Positions 32,700 to 43,963 of a stretch of DNA of 64,000 nucleotides are shown in pieces. This DNA comes from Berberis thunbergii (taxonomy: Eukaryota > Streptophyta > Magnoliopsida > Ranunculales > Berberidaceae): contig QNQO01001853.1 in the NCBI GenBank assembly GCA_003290165.1, forward strand, positions 62,001 to 126,000, given 5' to 3'. The position numbers were made by a program, and so were the translations under genes. How positions within the stretch are numbered: position 1 is the stretch's first letter; each line of letters opens with the position of its first letter. Under the pieces are notes generated by a model, which was not told where the DNA came from, did no database searches, and was given only the letters and a program-made list of their open reading frames with translations.

Positions 32700-34480
32700 T
32701 CCCAAATGCAATTGGATCACGCGAAACAATCTGAACTAGAGCTAGGCCGAGTGACTATAGAAGCATCAATGTCAAGCGACACAAGAGCAATCTGCTCTTC
32801 AACACGACGGAACAGAGTGACCAAGGCAAGCAAGGATACAACCCTCGACATTCCGTCAGCATGGAGATTGACACCCTTACAAGGTTTCTCTCCAGTAACA
32901 TATGTAAACATCAGCGAAGCTCAACAACCCGCTGAGAATACTAATGACTTACAAGGGTCGTCCGAATTCACTTCAGGGGTCATGATCAATTTCTACCTGT
33001 CAACAATTAGTTTACGTCAGTTGTTTATTTCCCTTTCCATAGTCAATGTAGATTCTTAAATACTTATGTGATTTGCAATCATTTAAGATATAAAGAAAGA
33101 ATTACGAACACAAACTCTGTTGATTACTAAAAAGATGTAACAAGAAGCGCCCATAGGCGGATACTAAAGACTACATACTATAAGCATCTGAATCTAGTAC
33201 GACATGGAGTAACGATAGACAATCCAACTACATGAGGAGATCAGAAGAAAGCAGAGGTATCCGAAGTAGGCCATGTGATCTTTCCGGTGCAAGCTATACG
33301 CAAGCAACAGCAAAGATGTCCAAGATCAAACACAGAGTGGCAGAGGGGACTAAAAGCACAGAGCAACCGATTGTTCCATCGAGTCATCGCAATAAAGTGA
33401 CCCTCCAACAGCAATATAGACCTTACAATGGACGGCTAGCTAGTATCCTCAAAAGGCATCCTACCTCCTTGCAGACTTCCTCAAACAACTTTCAGCCCCC
33501 AGAAGGAGGTGGAAGAAGGCATGTGAGGATGGTCGCAAGTGACGAAGAGTCACAGTCTCACAATGCTGCCAAGCAAGGACACTTTTCACATGCGCGGTAC
33601 CCGGGGTGACTGAGAGATATCACCCTCGGAAGCATCACACATCGGCTAAAACTTTGATCAACCATAAGTTAGCAGCAGGAACCGCGTACATGCGAATGCA
33701 ACGGCACAAGGTAACACCGAGGCTCCTCCCTTGGGAGGAAATCCATACTACATCTCTGCAATATGAGAAGAAGTTACAAGATCTCAGCAGATCAACTACG
33801 TGCCCATCCAGAACAGGTGACCGCACATAACAACGATTATCATTGTGCCCGATCTGTGCAAATGTCAGAACATTCAAAGACTCTTGTGATGGAGATCTCC
33901 CTTTAGCCTTTGGAAAACCCAAAGCATTTCCTTCAAGCAAGAACATTACAGAAAAATGCTCTGCAGAAGACAGTGCCTACAACAATTGAGGAACACCATT
34001 ATATAGACATGATGGTTCACCAAACGGACGCTTCGGAATTAAAGGTCAGCATTGAATACCGTATGGGAAACAAGGAGACAACGGTTTCGAAGGAAATTGC
34101 ACAAACCATGTTTGTCCAATCAATGGCACTGCAACCCCATCAATTGAGAGGGAGTAACCAATACTCAACCGTCTCGCAACCTGCACTGTATATGTGTCAT
34201 CACGCGATCCACGTCGTACATGTAGCGCAATCGTATAGGAAACCCTAGCCCTTCCTCTGCGGGACCATGGGCTAGGCCTACTATTTAAACAATATTCCAC
34301 CACATGCCTGGCATGAGCACTAAAAATCCTGATCAACTCTGGCACACGGATCGTACCTACGAATCACTAGTTGATTTAAGGTAATTTTGTCCACACAATG
34401 CACCATGCTGGTGGACGTAGGTTCGCACACCATCTAGCAGGCGGAACTTCTCTTCAACTAGGCAAGCTTAGTCAGCCAAG
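32700..34480. other. A1 non-coding interior where pol should be
   Basis: Open frames (32706-33059, 33232-33609, 33606-33830, 33910-34248) contain none of the RT, RNase H or integrase motifs present in A2. I see no recognisable domain. The stretch may be old 3' non-coding sequence brought next to protease by deletion. Confidence 0.5.
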
Positions 34481-35270
34481 GCTGACGACGAAGGCTTCTG
34501 GTTCATCCCAACACCTAGTTTTTCTAGCACAGATCCCGATGGTTTAGGAAGTTGGAGTCTAATCAGCGTTATCACGCCTGGTGACAACGACTAGCCAGGG
34601 ATCATCTCCCCCTTCGCAGTCAATGATCGTCAAACCCGATTTGGTAAGCCTAGCTGGTGACGACTGGCAATGAAAGCTTCTGATCAAAGCCCAGATCTGT
34701 AGCCCCACTGCGCGGGCGTAGATGGTTTGGAAGGCAAAAGCATTGTCATTCCCGAACTAATTTTGACGGCTCACCGCAGGACCACTGTTTTTCAGCTTGG
34801 CTACCGAATTACCAACCCTGGACTTGTAGCCCCCACTGCGCGGGTGTAGATAGTTTAGAAGGTGGGAGCCTAGTCAATCCTGAACTGATTTCGACGGCTT
34901 TCCATGGGCCACTGCTCTTCAGCGTGGCCGCCGAAAATCCCCAAATTTGTAGCTTGATGCGCACAGGTGTAGATGATTTGGAAGGTGGGAGCCTAGTCAG
35001 TCTCGAACTGATTTTGGCAACTTACCACGGGGCCACTGCTTTTCAGCCTGGTCACCAAACCCCTTCACTTCGAACTTGTAGCCCCCATCATGCGGGTATA
35101 GATCGTTCGAAAAGTGGGAGACTAATCAGTCATTGTTTGATGTCGATGACTCACCACATGACCACTTCTCTTCAGCAAGGTCGCCAAATCCTTATTATCC
35201 AAACCTGTAGTCGACTTTGTTCGAACATAGATGGTTTGAAAGGTGGGAACCCCAAACAGCTTTCAACGCG
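34430..35270 (+). repeat. Tandem array in A1
   Basis: About six imperfect units of 110-130 bp. Each carries TTGTAGCCCCCACTGCGCGG(G)TGTAGAT, GAAGGTGGGAGCCTAGTCA, GAACTGATTTCGACGG and CACTGCTCTTCAGC(G)TGG. It is placed between the gag-protease part and the antisense gene, as are arrays of other Tat elements. The open frame 34924-35544 is a by-product. Confidence 0.85.
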
Positions 35271-35990
35271 ACCACGACTCTCTTTTAAAACACCAGCCGC
35301 AAAGATAAATCCCAGCTCAGTGTCTCCACGCTCAAACAGACCAGCATTCTATTATCAGCAAAGGCTACTCACACCGACACATAGATCGTCCAGCCAGTGC
35401 TCGGATAGATGCCACGTAGAATGTCAACCTGAGTGTACGACGCCAGACTCAGTACAAACCCTCCAACGTGTACGCTCAGCTATTGCAACTTGCCTGCAGC
35501 AGCAGCCGCAGCCGACAAATCAGACAAGCAAGATAAATCTTTAGCAGCTTACCTTAAGGACAAGACAAAACTCAGGTAACGCAACCCTCGGCTAAATTGT
35601 CCACGACATGCATACTATCGAACATGACTATGCAACAGTGACTCTGAGTCATTTGCAATGCAAACAGTCAAGCTCTCAACTGTAGACATAACACTCGATT
35701 TCCTATCAATCCAACCAGCCTATGCTAAAGTAAAACGATAAGGCGAAATGGAAAATGCACAATAGGGATAACAAGTGCAGAATGTAGTCAAGATAAAACT
35801 GTTTTTATTAACAGACAGATCAAAATGGGTCCAAGTATCCAAAGTTTACTCCTTATCAAGATAACGAACAGAAAAATAAGAGCTAAGCTTAACGGATAAA
35901 GGAGCAGGGGTCGCATCCATACGCGCCACGGCCTGAGCATCAGGGTTCGTACAACCCTCTTTGTCCAACAACGCAAAGGCAACGGAAAAC
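35271..35990. other. A1 spacer before the antisense gene's 3' end
   Basis: No domain is recognised. The stretch contains the probable 3' untranslated region of the antisense gene. Confidence 0.4.
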
Positions 35991-35995
35991 TCCAC

Positions 35996-38300
35996 TTACG
36001 ACATCTTCTTATATCGGCCAAGATCCCATTTCGGATGTTCCTCCTTTATCAGCGCTAGCAGCTCCAACCTGCCGTGTACGACCCAGCAAAACTCACACTT
36101 GCCTTGTTCCTGCAAAAGTTCTTCCTCTCGCTCCTTCGCGTCAGCAAGCTCACGCTCCAACTTGCCAGTCAACGCATGAACCTGAGACTGCTCTGTAGCC
36201 AAATTGCTCTTCACAACACTGAGCTCGTGTGTCTCTAATTCGAGCTGATCCTCGACCATCCTTGCCTCCCAAGCATTAAACTCCACATCGAACTCTAATT
36301 GTTGTTTTCGAATAGCCCAGTCAGCATCCTTCAAGGCATTCTCTTCAGTGAGAGACTGCAATACAGAACGCGCCTCAGCCACTGCATCCTGCGCGACCTC
36401 CAAGTCTCGGCGAGTCTGATCCAACTCCTGCTTGAATATGTCCCTCATAGACACCACCTCCGCTAGATCACGCTCAAGGGTTTTCAGATGAACCCTCTGA
36501 GTCTCAGCAACCACAAATGAATGCTCCAACCTCTTTTCTTCGGCCTGTTTCCACCGCTGCTCAATTTCATAAAGCGTGTCGGAATACAACGTTTGCATGT
36601 GTGAGAAGACACGCTCCATGGTGTACACCCTCTCATGAGTCGCTTCGACTTTTGTTCCAGCAACGACCACCTAGCTCAAGTAAGACATACCCAGCATAAG
36701 GTACTCCATACGCCCTTCTAGCATATCATCCTCGGGTTTTGGAGCGTAATCCATCAACCAGCTATGACGCATACTTATATGCTTCCTCGAAGCATACTCC
36801 ACATCAACCTATCGTTGCCAGACCTAGGTGCTCATCTTTATTAAGTCTGGTGCAAAGAGGTTGATTCGCGCATTTGGATGAAGCTCCCACAGATTAGGAA
36901 TTATACAGGCACCACCCTTCGAAGTCATCACTGTTCCCAAGTTCTCCTTCGCAACTTTTCCCTTGTCATGAACAACCAACTATTTAGTGCAAAACGACTT
37001 AACATGATCCAAATGAAGAAGAGGAAGCGAGTTATCCAAATGACCCTCCAACACCTCAAGTGTGACCTGGAACGAGAAGGTGAACAATACGGACTACAAG
37101 ATACTTGGCATGTGCTACCACGACCACTATCAGACAACACACCAGCAGGACGATCAGGCTCCAGAACCTCAGCAGATCTTTACAAGAACCTTCTATCAGA
37201 ACAGTCCCACACGAATCGGCACTGGCAGATGCCGCCATTGCAACCCTTATCAACCATTTACTTAAAATTTTCGCCTGTGTAGCACTAAGATTCAACATGT
37301 CGTCGACCCCAACAAATCACAGGTAGTCTTTTTCCCAGCCAGATACATCATCCTCCACCCCGACGAGTCGATCGAACTTGCGTTATTCACTTAGTTCTAA
37401 TGCAAGACCTCTTTGAACTCACGAATGAGGCAAACGTCTCAAATGGCTCATCCGCGTCGGACAACACAGGAGTTTTGACCTTAGTGACCTTCCTCTTCCT
37501 AGAAGGAACCCCATCTTCAAGCTTAACTCACGATGTTCAATAAAGAGTGGGGGCCACGTGTTAGTTGTCCCATAGTCCACTACGAATGAAGTTGGGAATG
37601 CATTAACATCCACCACGTTCTTTATAGACAAGTCACAGAATGTCTCCATGGTGTTTTGCTCCTCTAGGGTAAGATGAGTAGTGGAAAACTGTCCTGCAAA
37701 TAAACGTGAGCAACTATTAGCATGCAATCAAGCGCAACGAAACTAGAGGAAAAGGTTGTACTTACAGAGTGGTTTGAACTCCCGCTCAAGTGGACGCTGG
37801 AAGTACTTTTGAATCTGTGAGGGCTAAGAAGCAATACTTATGCTAAAACTTGAAGTCATCTGGTAGATTTGCGAAGCAAGCCGGCGATGTCATCTTACAG
37901 ACGACGTTACTCTTCAACCAATGAGAAGTCAGCAACTAGATCACTCGTGGAGTCACACAAACACCAACTTCCTTCACCCTAATCGGGATGAAAAGGATGA
38001 TCGTGTATCCATTAGGCCCTAACTGGGCCGGAGGAATCCTAAGGAAGTCCAAGAATTCCCAAATCACATCAAGAACAGGAAAGCATACCCTAGTTTGAAG
38101 CATCCCCCGGTGCAAGCAGATGAACCACGCCGGTGGCGACATAGGCGTTTGGTCGCCCTTCAGAACAGACAACAACACGTCCTCAGGGACCCCAAACTTT
38201 GTACACATCTTAGCAAGGTCGGGTTAAGAAAGCAACCTGTCTTAAAAAACTCAAGGCCCTTAGCCAAGGTTGCACCATCAAGAAGGTTTTGTTGAGATAT
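35996..38300 (-). pseudogene. Antisense accessory gene of A1 (plant mobile domain + coiled coil)
   Basis: Reading right to left, 38290-37936 encodes the N-terminal domain: F-G-V-P-E-D-V-L-L, C-L-H-R-G-M, and F-L-R-I-P-P-A-Q-L-G-P-N-G-Y (the P-x-Q-L-x-P-N motif of plant mobile domain proteins). Near 37815-37865 D-D-F-K-F-stop-H-K-Y-C-F-L-A-L-T-D-S-K corresponds to the W-Q-K motif of B. A predicted intron spans 37694-37765. The C-terminal half (36670-35996) is a 224-residue open frame that looks coiled coil almost throughout and ends E-E-H-P-K-W-D-L-G, echoed in A2 (E-E-H-P-D-I-D-L). Stops and a frameshift near 38210 disrupt it. Biochemical role unknown. Confidence 0.75.
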
Positions 38301-38539
38301 GAAAAAGACGAACAATTGTTTTAGTTAGAAGATGAATAGAAAAATATCTTCAGAAGCAAAGAAAATAAAAGGGCCAGACTATGCACAACGGATGACCTAA
38401 GTAGGGATTAGGTTCCCGCCTCTTTTCCACTAAACCAACGAACGTTCATTAAATGCAACCCACAACTCAATCAACGATTCAGACTCAATCATCATGAGCA
38501 ACGTATCTTCAAGACATGAATTTAGATACGAGGGTTACC

Positions 38540-38718
38540 AGGACTCCTGCACTATAAGTCATGAATTTTCTATTTACAGCATTACACCTTCCTCGAATCT
38601 CTGTCTGAATTTAGCATCGAAATACCATCAGCCACCACAAGAGTGGTTCGTGGCTCACGTGCGTTACTTATGCACGACAGCAGGAATAGGTCAAAACAAG
38701 GAGCGAAAAATGACTGCA
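38540..38718 (+). repeat. A1 3' LTR, truncated
   Basis: Only the last ~180 bp of the LTR remain, from CAGGACTCCTGCACTATAAG to GACTGCA, matching 30352-30571. The first ~490 bp and the polypurine tract are gone, replaced by unalignable sequence (38300-38540). Confidence 0.82.
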
Positions 38719-38723
38719 AATAC

Positions 38724-39517
38724 AAAAGGTTGCAAATTGGAGAAACCTCAACTAGACAATAACAAGCTTGTCAATGAGATTATATTATGGTTATTCGATA
38801 TCACAATAGATTTTGAACCTTAGATTAGTGTCGACTTGTTGTTACAGAAAATGCTAGTGGTCCTGATCAGCCAAATTGAGAAAATTCGAAGAATTTGAAC
38901 CTCTAGTGAAACAGTTTGATGAGTCTTTAAATCTATTTTTGGCTTTTTAAAAAAGAAGTGAGAGTATGACTAATGAACATCTCCTCATCTTGCCATACAT
39001 GATGAAGTTGATTGTGGTTTCAATTGAGCCAATGCAACTCTAGTAGATATGCTCTATAGTTTACATCGAGGGTGATAATAGTGGCTCAGAGTTTCCCAAA
39101 TTGACATATATATTTTTTCAATAATTTACCCATTTAGTTTTCTATATTAAATGTATAGCTAATTTGTGAAGAAAGTTGCAGAGATAATGGTTTCAAAAGA
39201 CTGACTTCTATTCCTTACCAATTTGAATGATTGTCCATCTGTGAAATTAAATCGAAAGCTATCAGTTTCTAACCTTTGGTAAGACGAGTTTGTTGAGGAC
39301 CTTGAGGTTGGGGTCTTCGTTAGAGAGGAATGCAAACTTCTGATAGCGTATTTATTGGTTGTTAATCTCTTTGACATAGCCCCAATTGTAGGTCTCTAGC
39401 TTTAAGTGTGTTTGAGTTTTATATGCATCTCAACTATTGGTTACATGGGAGTTGAAATGGACGTCCTACATTAGATCTATCTAAAGTATTGATCATTAAG
39501 TGAAGTTGGTAGTTAAA
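38724..39517. other. No gene seen
   Basis: The 72-codon frame at 39159-39377 (minus) is S/T-rich without motif. Nothing else supported. Confidence 0.4.
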
Positions 39518-40770
39518 AGTTTGACACTCATTAGCTTATACCTATTATAGTTTGTCCCTCATTTTGAAAACTATATGTGTCTAACCCTTTTTTCTGACAA
39601 AACCAGTAAATCCATGTCGTTGACCGATTAAGATTAATTTTCGAACCCTTTTACCCTTACCTTGGGTAGTTAAACAATAGTTAAGCCCTAAATCACAAAA
39701 CAATTTTTTGTTGAACCTCCTCCCCCCTGCAAAGCACCTTCTACCCCTTCCTCGCGACGATCTCCCTCCTCCATAAACGCGGTCAAGGGCCTCCTCACCA
39801 CCACCATCTTGCCACAAGAGAAAAGGAGTCAGAAAATGGGGGTCGCAAAGCTTGTAAAAATGAGATAATGATTTACAAAGTCAACTGAACACACCTTTGC
39901 ATCCAAAGCTTCTGCTTATTTATCCAATTGCAACCTCTCCTCATCGCAATTTATGGCAACCTCAATAGCAGTCATGACGGAAGCTTCAAGCTCCAAATTC
40001 AGAACATATGGATATATATACATATATATATATATATGAATTGGGAGCTCTCGACACCTTATTGTTGTAAGAAGAGTAGACTTCCCACATCCATTCAATC
40101 CAAGCAGCCCATAACACCTAAAAAAGCGAAAAATGGAAACATTAATCATTAATCTAGTATATTTTACAAGACTTGAATCATAATAACGATGAACAAAGTA
40201 ATATTAACTAATTAGAGTTAAAAGTAGAAAAACCTGCCATAGTAAAACTCCAATTTTGAGTCCAAAATGAGATCGTGGCCATGGAAGGTAACAGATAAGG
40301 ACTCTATCTGCAATAACCATAAGAACCGATTAGCATCACTTTAATATAATCTTAATAACCTGAAACTAACTCCAGTACCTTGTAATTTGACAAAATTCCC
40401 CATACTCGGCTGACTTTACCAGATGCTCAGCTAAGAGGAAAATCATGCAGGTTCCTACCTTATATTCACACATTCTAAGAATAAAATGGCCCTTGACCGT
40501 CTTCGTCACAGGGAGGAAGGAGATCACCGCGAGGAGGGGGAAGGAGATGCATCGTTGGGAGGACGAGGAGGACGTTCAATTAAAAATTGTTTTGTGATTT
40601 AGGGCTTAACTATGGTTTAACCTATGGTAGGGGTAAAAGAGTTCAAAAATTAATTTTGACCGGTCAATGATGTGGACTTAACGATTCAATCAGAAAACGG
40701 GAGTTAGACTCGAATAGTTTTCAAAACGATGATTGAACTCTAATAGGTATAAACTAATGAATGTCAAACT
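39518..40770 (-). mobile_element. Long-TIR element with ABCF gene fragment (probable Pack-MULE)
   Basis: Arms 39518-39791 and 40489-40770 are inverted copies of about 275 bp (start AGTTTGACAYTCATTAG; shared TTTTACCCCTACC/TTTTACCCTTACC, AGCCCTAAATCACAAAACAATTTTT). The interior holds an ABCF fragment. Long TIRs suggest Mutator-like, but no 9-bp target duplication is clear (GTAGTTAAA versus AAAAAAAAA), so the superfamily is inferred. Confidence 0.7.
39700..40307 (-). pseudogene. ABCF/GCN-type ATPase gene fragment
   Basis: On the minus strand exon 40307-40234 encodes [17 protein letters not shown] and Y-Y-G-R. After an intron, 40117 onward gives Y-G-L-L-G-L-N-G-C-G-K-S-T-L-L, the Walker A motif, then R-E-L-P-I and E-A-S-V-M-T-A-I-E-V and C-D-E-E-R-L. 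Further left G-G-G-E-E-A-L-D-R-V-Y and F-N-K-K are recognisable. This matches plant ABCF1 (soluble twin-ATPase, GCN20-like, translation-related). A (TA)n expansion replaced part of the exon near 40015-40040, and a stop follows Q-L-D-K. Only the first ATPase domain's start is present. Confidence 0.88.
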
Positions 40771-41066
40771 AAAAAAAAAGGCAAAAAATTTAACATTTTT
40801 TTGTCATTTTTGTCGAAGAATGGCATATCGTGTTGGCAATACGCAAATACGATCCATGCATATGGCCAGATTCTGTGTATTTTGGGGGTAAGTCTAATAA
40901 ACCGTCATAAATATGGTGCAAGTGCAACCCTTCATGGCCCGGTTTATGCAGCATCTGCACTGCATCTTTGCCGAATCATCTTTTATTTCCGGTTCAAATC
41001 GGTGGGTATCTTAAAGAGAGTGGGCCGATTTAAATCTCTACTGCGGCTCACGCAAAATCCGAATTA
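40771..41066. other. Upstream region of the RING gene
   Basis: No coding sequence recognised; the 101-codon frame 40801-41106 shows no motif. It leads into the promoter. Confidence 0.4.
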
Positions 41067-41107
41067 TAGCCGTTACGTACCCAGATTCAAAAAATTTGAC
41101 CGTTAGC
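41067..41107 (+). promoter_or_regulatory. Two MSA-like (AACGG) elements upstream of the RING gene
   Basis: On the minus strand CGTAACGGCTA (41067-41077) and GCTAACGGTCA (41097-41107) each match the mitosis-specific activator consensus YCYAACGGYYA at 10 of 11 positions. They lie 113-153 bp before the ATG, next to CATATATG (41108-41115), a possible TATA box. MSA sites bind three-repeat MYB factors in G2/M genes. Regulation is inferred, not shown. Confidence 0.5.
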
Positions 41108-41219
41108 CATATATGTTGTTTCCTCCCAAGAGCCGAATCATCCTCCCTTTGCTTTTGAAGAAGATCTTCTTCATCCAATCAAACACAACAACAACACCAA
41201 GAAGAAAACAGAGACAGAA

Positions 41220-42903
41220 ATGGGGAACGAGGAAGAAATCCAAACCCCACGACGAAGAAACCCATCAAATGAATCTTCAAGAGTTAATGGTGGAAACAAC
41301 GGCAGAGACACCAACAATACCATGCTGAGCCCAAGATTCAGATCTGTGGCTGCCATGGCTGGTTGGGACGAAGAAGCTATTTTACTCGCAACCCTCGTTG
41401 TTGAAGACACACCAGAAAGACAGAGAGAATCCAAGCACAAGAAACGCATCAATTTGCAGTTCAAAACCCCACCAACAAATTCCAGAAGGTAAAAAGAAAA
41501 AGAAAAAACACAGAGAACACCTCCACCATTTGCTTTAATAGATTTGATTTTCTTTTTTCTTTGTTTGGGTCTTTAATCTGTTTGATTTATCTTCTCAGAA
41601 AACGCAGACCTCAGAGAGGGAGTACGAGCCCTCCATCTCTCCCACCTGTTGTTCTCAACTTAGATGATGAAGAAACATCTCCACAAGGTATGTCTTATTT
41701 TCTTTCTCAATAGATAAGCAAACGGGTAATCGGTAAATCCAATCGAGTTTAATGATGTAATTAATCAACAGAGAATGAGAATGGGAAGAAGAAGGTGGCA
41801 TCTAAAGTGGTCGTCGTCAATGTAATGGAAGAAAAGAAGAAAGGGGAAGAAAGAAAAGATGCTTCTCCTCCTGCAAAAACCCCAAGTTTTTCTTCAGGGT
41901 TGGTTCTTCCTTGTATTGATCGATTAAGAGAAGAACTCTCTTGCGCTGTAAGAATTAATGTCTTGGCTACTTCTTAATTTTCTTTACTTCTCATTCCATG
42001 TAATAGATTCATCTTCTCTTCTTTGATTTGATGTGGGTCTCATACATTTTTTGCAGATTTGTCTAGAAATCTGTTTTGAACCAAGTACTACTCCTTGTGG
42101 TCACAGGTGAAGTACATATCAATATTCATTGCTCCAATACTCCAATCCACGTATTTGTGATGCAACACCTATTCAGACACAATTGACGTAAAATAAACCC
42201 AATTTCGATGTGAATATCAGCCTAAATACTTCGAACTCAAATTGTAAAAAATATGAGGCTGCCTTTTTTAACACCAGGTTCAATTGTGATTTTTTAAATC
42301 TGAGCGTCTTAATTGAGTGTGGTTGATTGCAGCTTTTGTAAGAAATGCTTAAGATCTGCAGCTGACAAATGCGGTAAGCGATGCCCCAAGTGCAGGCAAT
42401 TGATTGGGTAAGGACAATGACGATTTGAGTGAGTTTTAATGAAGAACTCCTTTTCCAGTGTGTAAATTTAATTAATGTAAGTTTCTTGGAATCGTCTGAT
42501 TTGCAGTAATGGGAGATCTTGCACAGTGAACACCGTTCTTTGGAACACAATTCAGCTTCTGTTCCCACAGGAGGTCAAAGCAAGGAAGGGAGCTGGAGCC
42601 GCAAGTAGTCGCGAAGTTGCGCGCCAAAGTCTTGAAAAGCACAATGACAATGTAAGAAGTCAAAACATCCCCAATGTAAGAAGTCGAAGTACTAGATCAT
42701 TCAGAGCGATGAATGCAGATGATATTGTGGGGAGAAGAAGAGGGATGCCTAGTCAAAATGAGGATGCAGCATTTGCTCTAAGATTGCAAAGGGAAGAGTT
42801 TATGGGGACTTTTAGGGGAGCCCAGATTTCATCTGCCAGAGCAAACCTGAGAGCCATGGCAGCAAGAGCAATTGATATTCGTAATAGAGGCCGGCAGACA
42901 TAA
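41220..42903 (+). CDS. C3HC4 RING-finger protein, probable E3 ubiquitin ligase
   Basis: Six exons with GT/AG borders (41220-41488, 41599-41687, 41772-41947, 42057-42106, 42333-42407, 42507-42903) join to 1,056 nt in one frame, 351 residues. The start follows a purine-rich leader (ACAGAAATGGG). Residues 1-170 are polar and low-complexity (R/N/S, K/E-rich). The RING begins C-A-I-C at the exon 3/4 junction, then T-P-C-G-H-S-F-C-K-K-C and C-P-K-C-R: all eight metal ligands are present. Next comes N-T-V-L-W-N-T-I-Q-L-L-F-P, a motif common after RINGs of plant nuclear E3 proteins. The C-terminal 100 residues are R/A-rich and helical. RING proteins bring an E2 to a substrate; substrate and location are unknown. 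It looks intact and is not inside a transposon. Confidence 0.9.
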
Positions 42904-43106
42904 CTTCATCTATGCTAGGGAGGTCATTCAAATATATTTTGGTTCCTTGAGTGTTATTTGGTAAACGACCATTGTTGTTTTGAGTGGGGAACAGATTAGT
43001 CTTCATTTTGATGTTATTTGTTATTTCCCATCTGTTATTTGAGAAACATCCCTGGAATGACATTCTTTCATTCTAATTTTTAGAACTGAGAATTTGAAAC
43101 TTTATG

Positions 43107-43112
43107 AATAAA
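43107..43112 (+). terminator. Polyadenylation signal of the RING gene
   Basis: AATAAA about 204 bp after the TAA stop, in a T-rich 3' region, the only canonical signal before the repeats begin. Confidence 0.5.
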
Positions 43113-43248
43113 GTGTAATTCTAGGGGATATTTTTGGAGAGGTGTAAACTCAGAGCAGAATGATATACCAAAAATCAATTAGTTTCATGCTGACACTGAG
43201 TGGATACATGAACTGGAAGCAAGTGTTTTGTGGCTAACCCCCCAATAA

Positions 43249-43963
43249 TGAGCTGTTGTGATCATTGTACAGCGCTATCTAAATAAGAAAAATAAATAGT
43301 GTTAATCTTTAAAGACGTGCAAATAATTCATCTCAATTCCAAATACAGGAATAAAATAATTATTAGTAAATAGCAGGGAATTTCCAGGTCTGACATGGTT
43401 TAGTGGTAGGGCTGAACAAAAAACCGACTAAACCGACCGAACCGATCAAAACCGAACCAAACGGTTCGGTTTAAATTCGGTTCGGATCGGTTTCGGTTTT
43501 AAAAAATTCAAAACCGAAGTGGTTGGTTCGGTTTTCGGTTTCTATGTGATTTTGACCGACCAAACCGAACTGATCGAATATATATAATAAATAATATATT
43601 TTTATATATAAATAATATAATATGTTTAAAATAGTCGGTCGGTTCGGTTTTGGTTCGATTTTAGTCGGTTCAGTTCGGTTACAGTTTGCAAAAATTAGAA
43701 TCGGTTCGGTTTCGGATCGGTTTTGTTAATGGTCGATTCGGTTTCGGTTTGAAAATTTTAAAACCGACCTAGGTCGGTTCGGTTCACGGTTTAGGTGAAA
43801 AACCGAAGCTGCTATGATGCATTGTACAGCGCTATCTAAATAAGAAAAATAAATAGTGTTAATCTTTAAAGACGTGCAAATAATTCATCTCAATTCCAAA
43901 TACTGGAATAAAATAATTATTAGTAAATAGCAGGGAATTTCCAGGTCTGACATGCTTTAGTGG
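43249..43963. repeat. Direct duplication flanking a hAT-like MITE remnant
   Basis: A ~155 bp unit (CATTGTACAGCGCTATCTAA ... CCAGGTCTGACATG) occurs at 43249-43405 and 43805-43963 with very few differences. Between them (43408-43804) lies sequence made of CGGTTCGGTT/AACCGAACC words beginning TAGGGCTGAACAAAAAACCG, like the MITE at 48961. Its right terminus is missing. The near-identity of the two copies suggests a recent event. Confidence 0.78.

Larger units (their letters stand above)
29905..38718 (+). mobile_element. Tat-type element A1: gag-protease, no RT/integrase, antisense gene
   Basis: The element is bounded by TGATGATACACC (29905) and GACTGCA (38718) and flanked by AATAC at 29900-29904 and 38719-38723, an exact 5-bp duplication. 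The order is 5' LTR, primer site, gag, protease, a long non-coding stretch with a tandem array, an antisense gene, and a truncated 3' LTR. No RT, RNase H or integrase motif was found between protease and the antisense gene. The element could only move with enzymes from elsewhere. Confidence 0.88.

Noticed and set aside
34924..35544. 206-residue plus-strand protein in A1
   Set aside because: Lies across the tandem array; the repetition explains the open frame.
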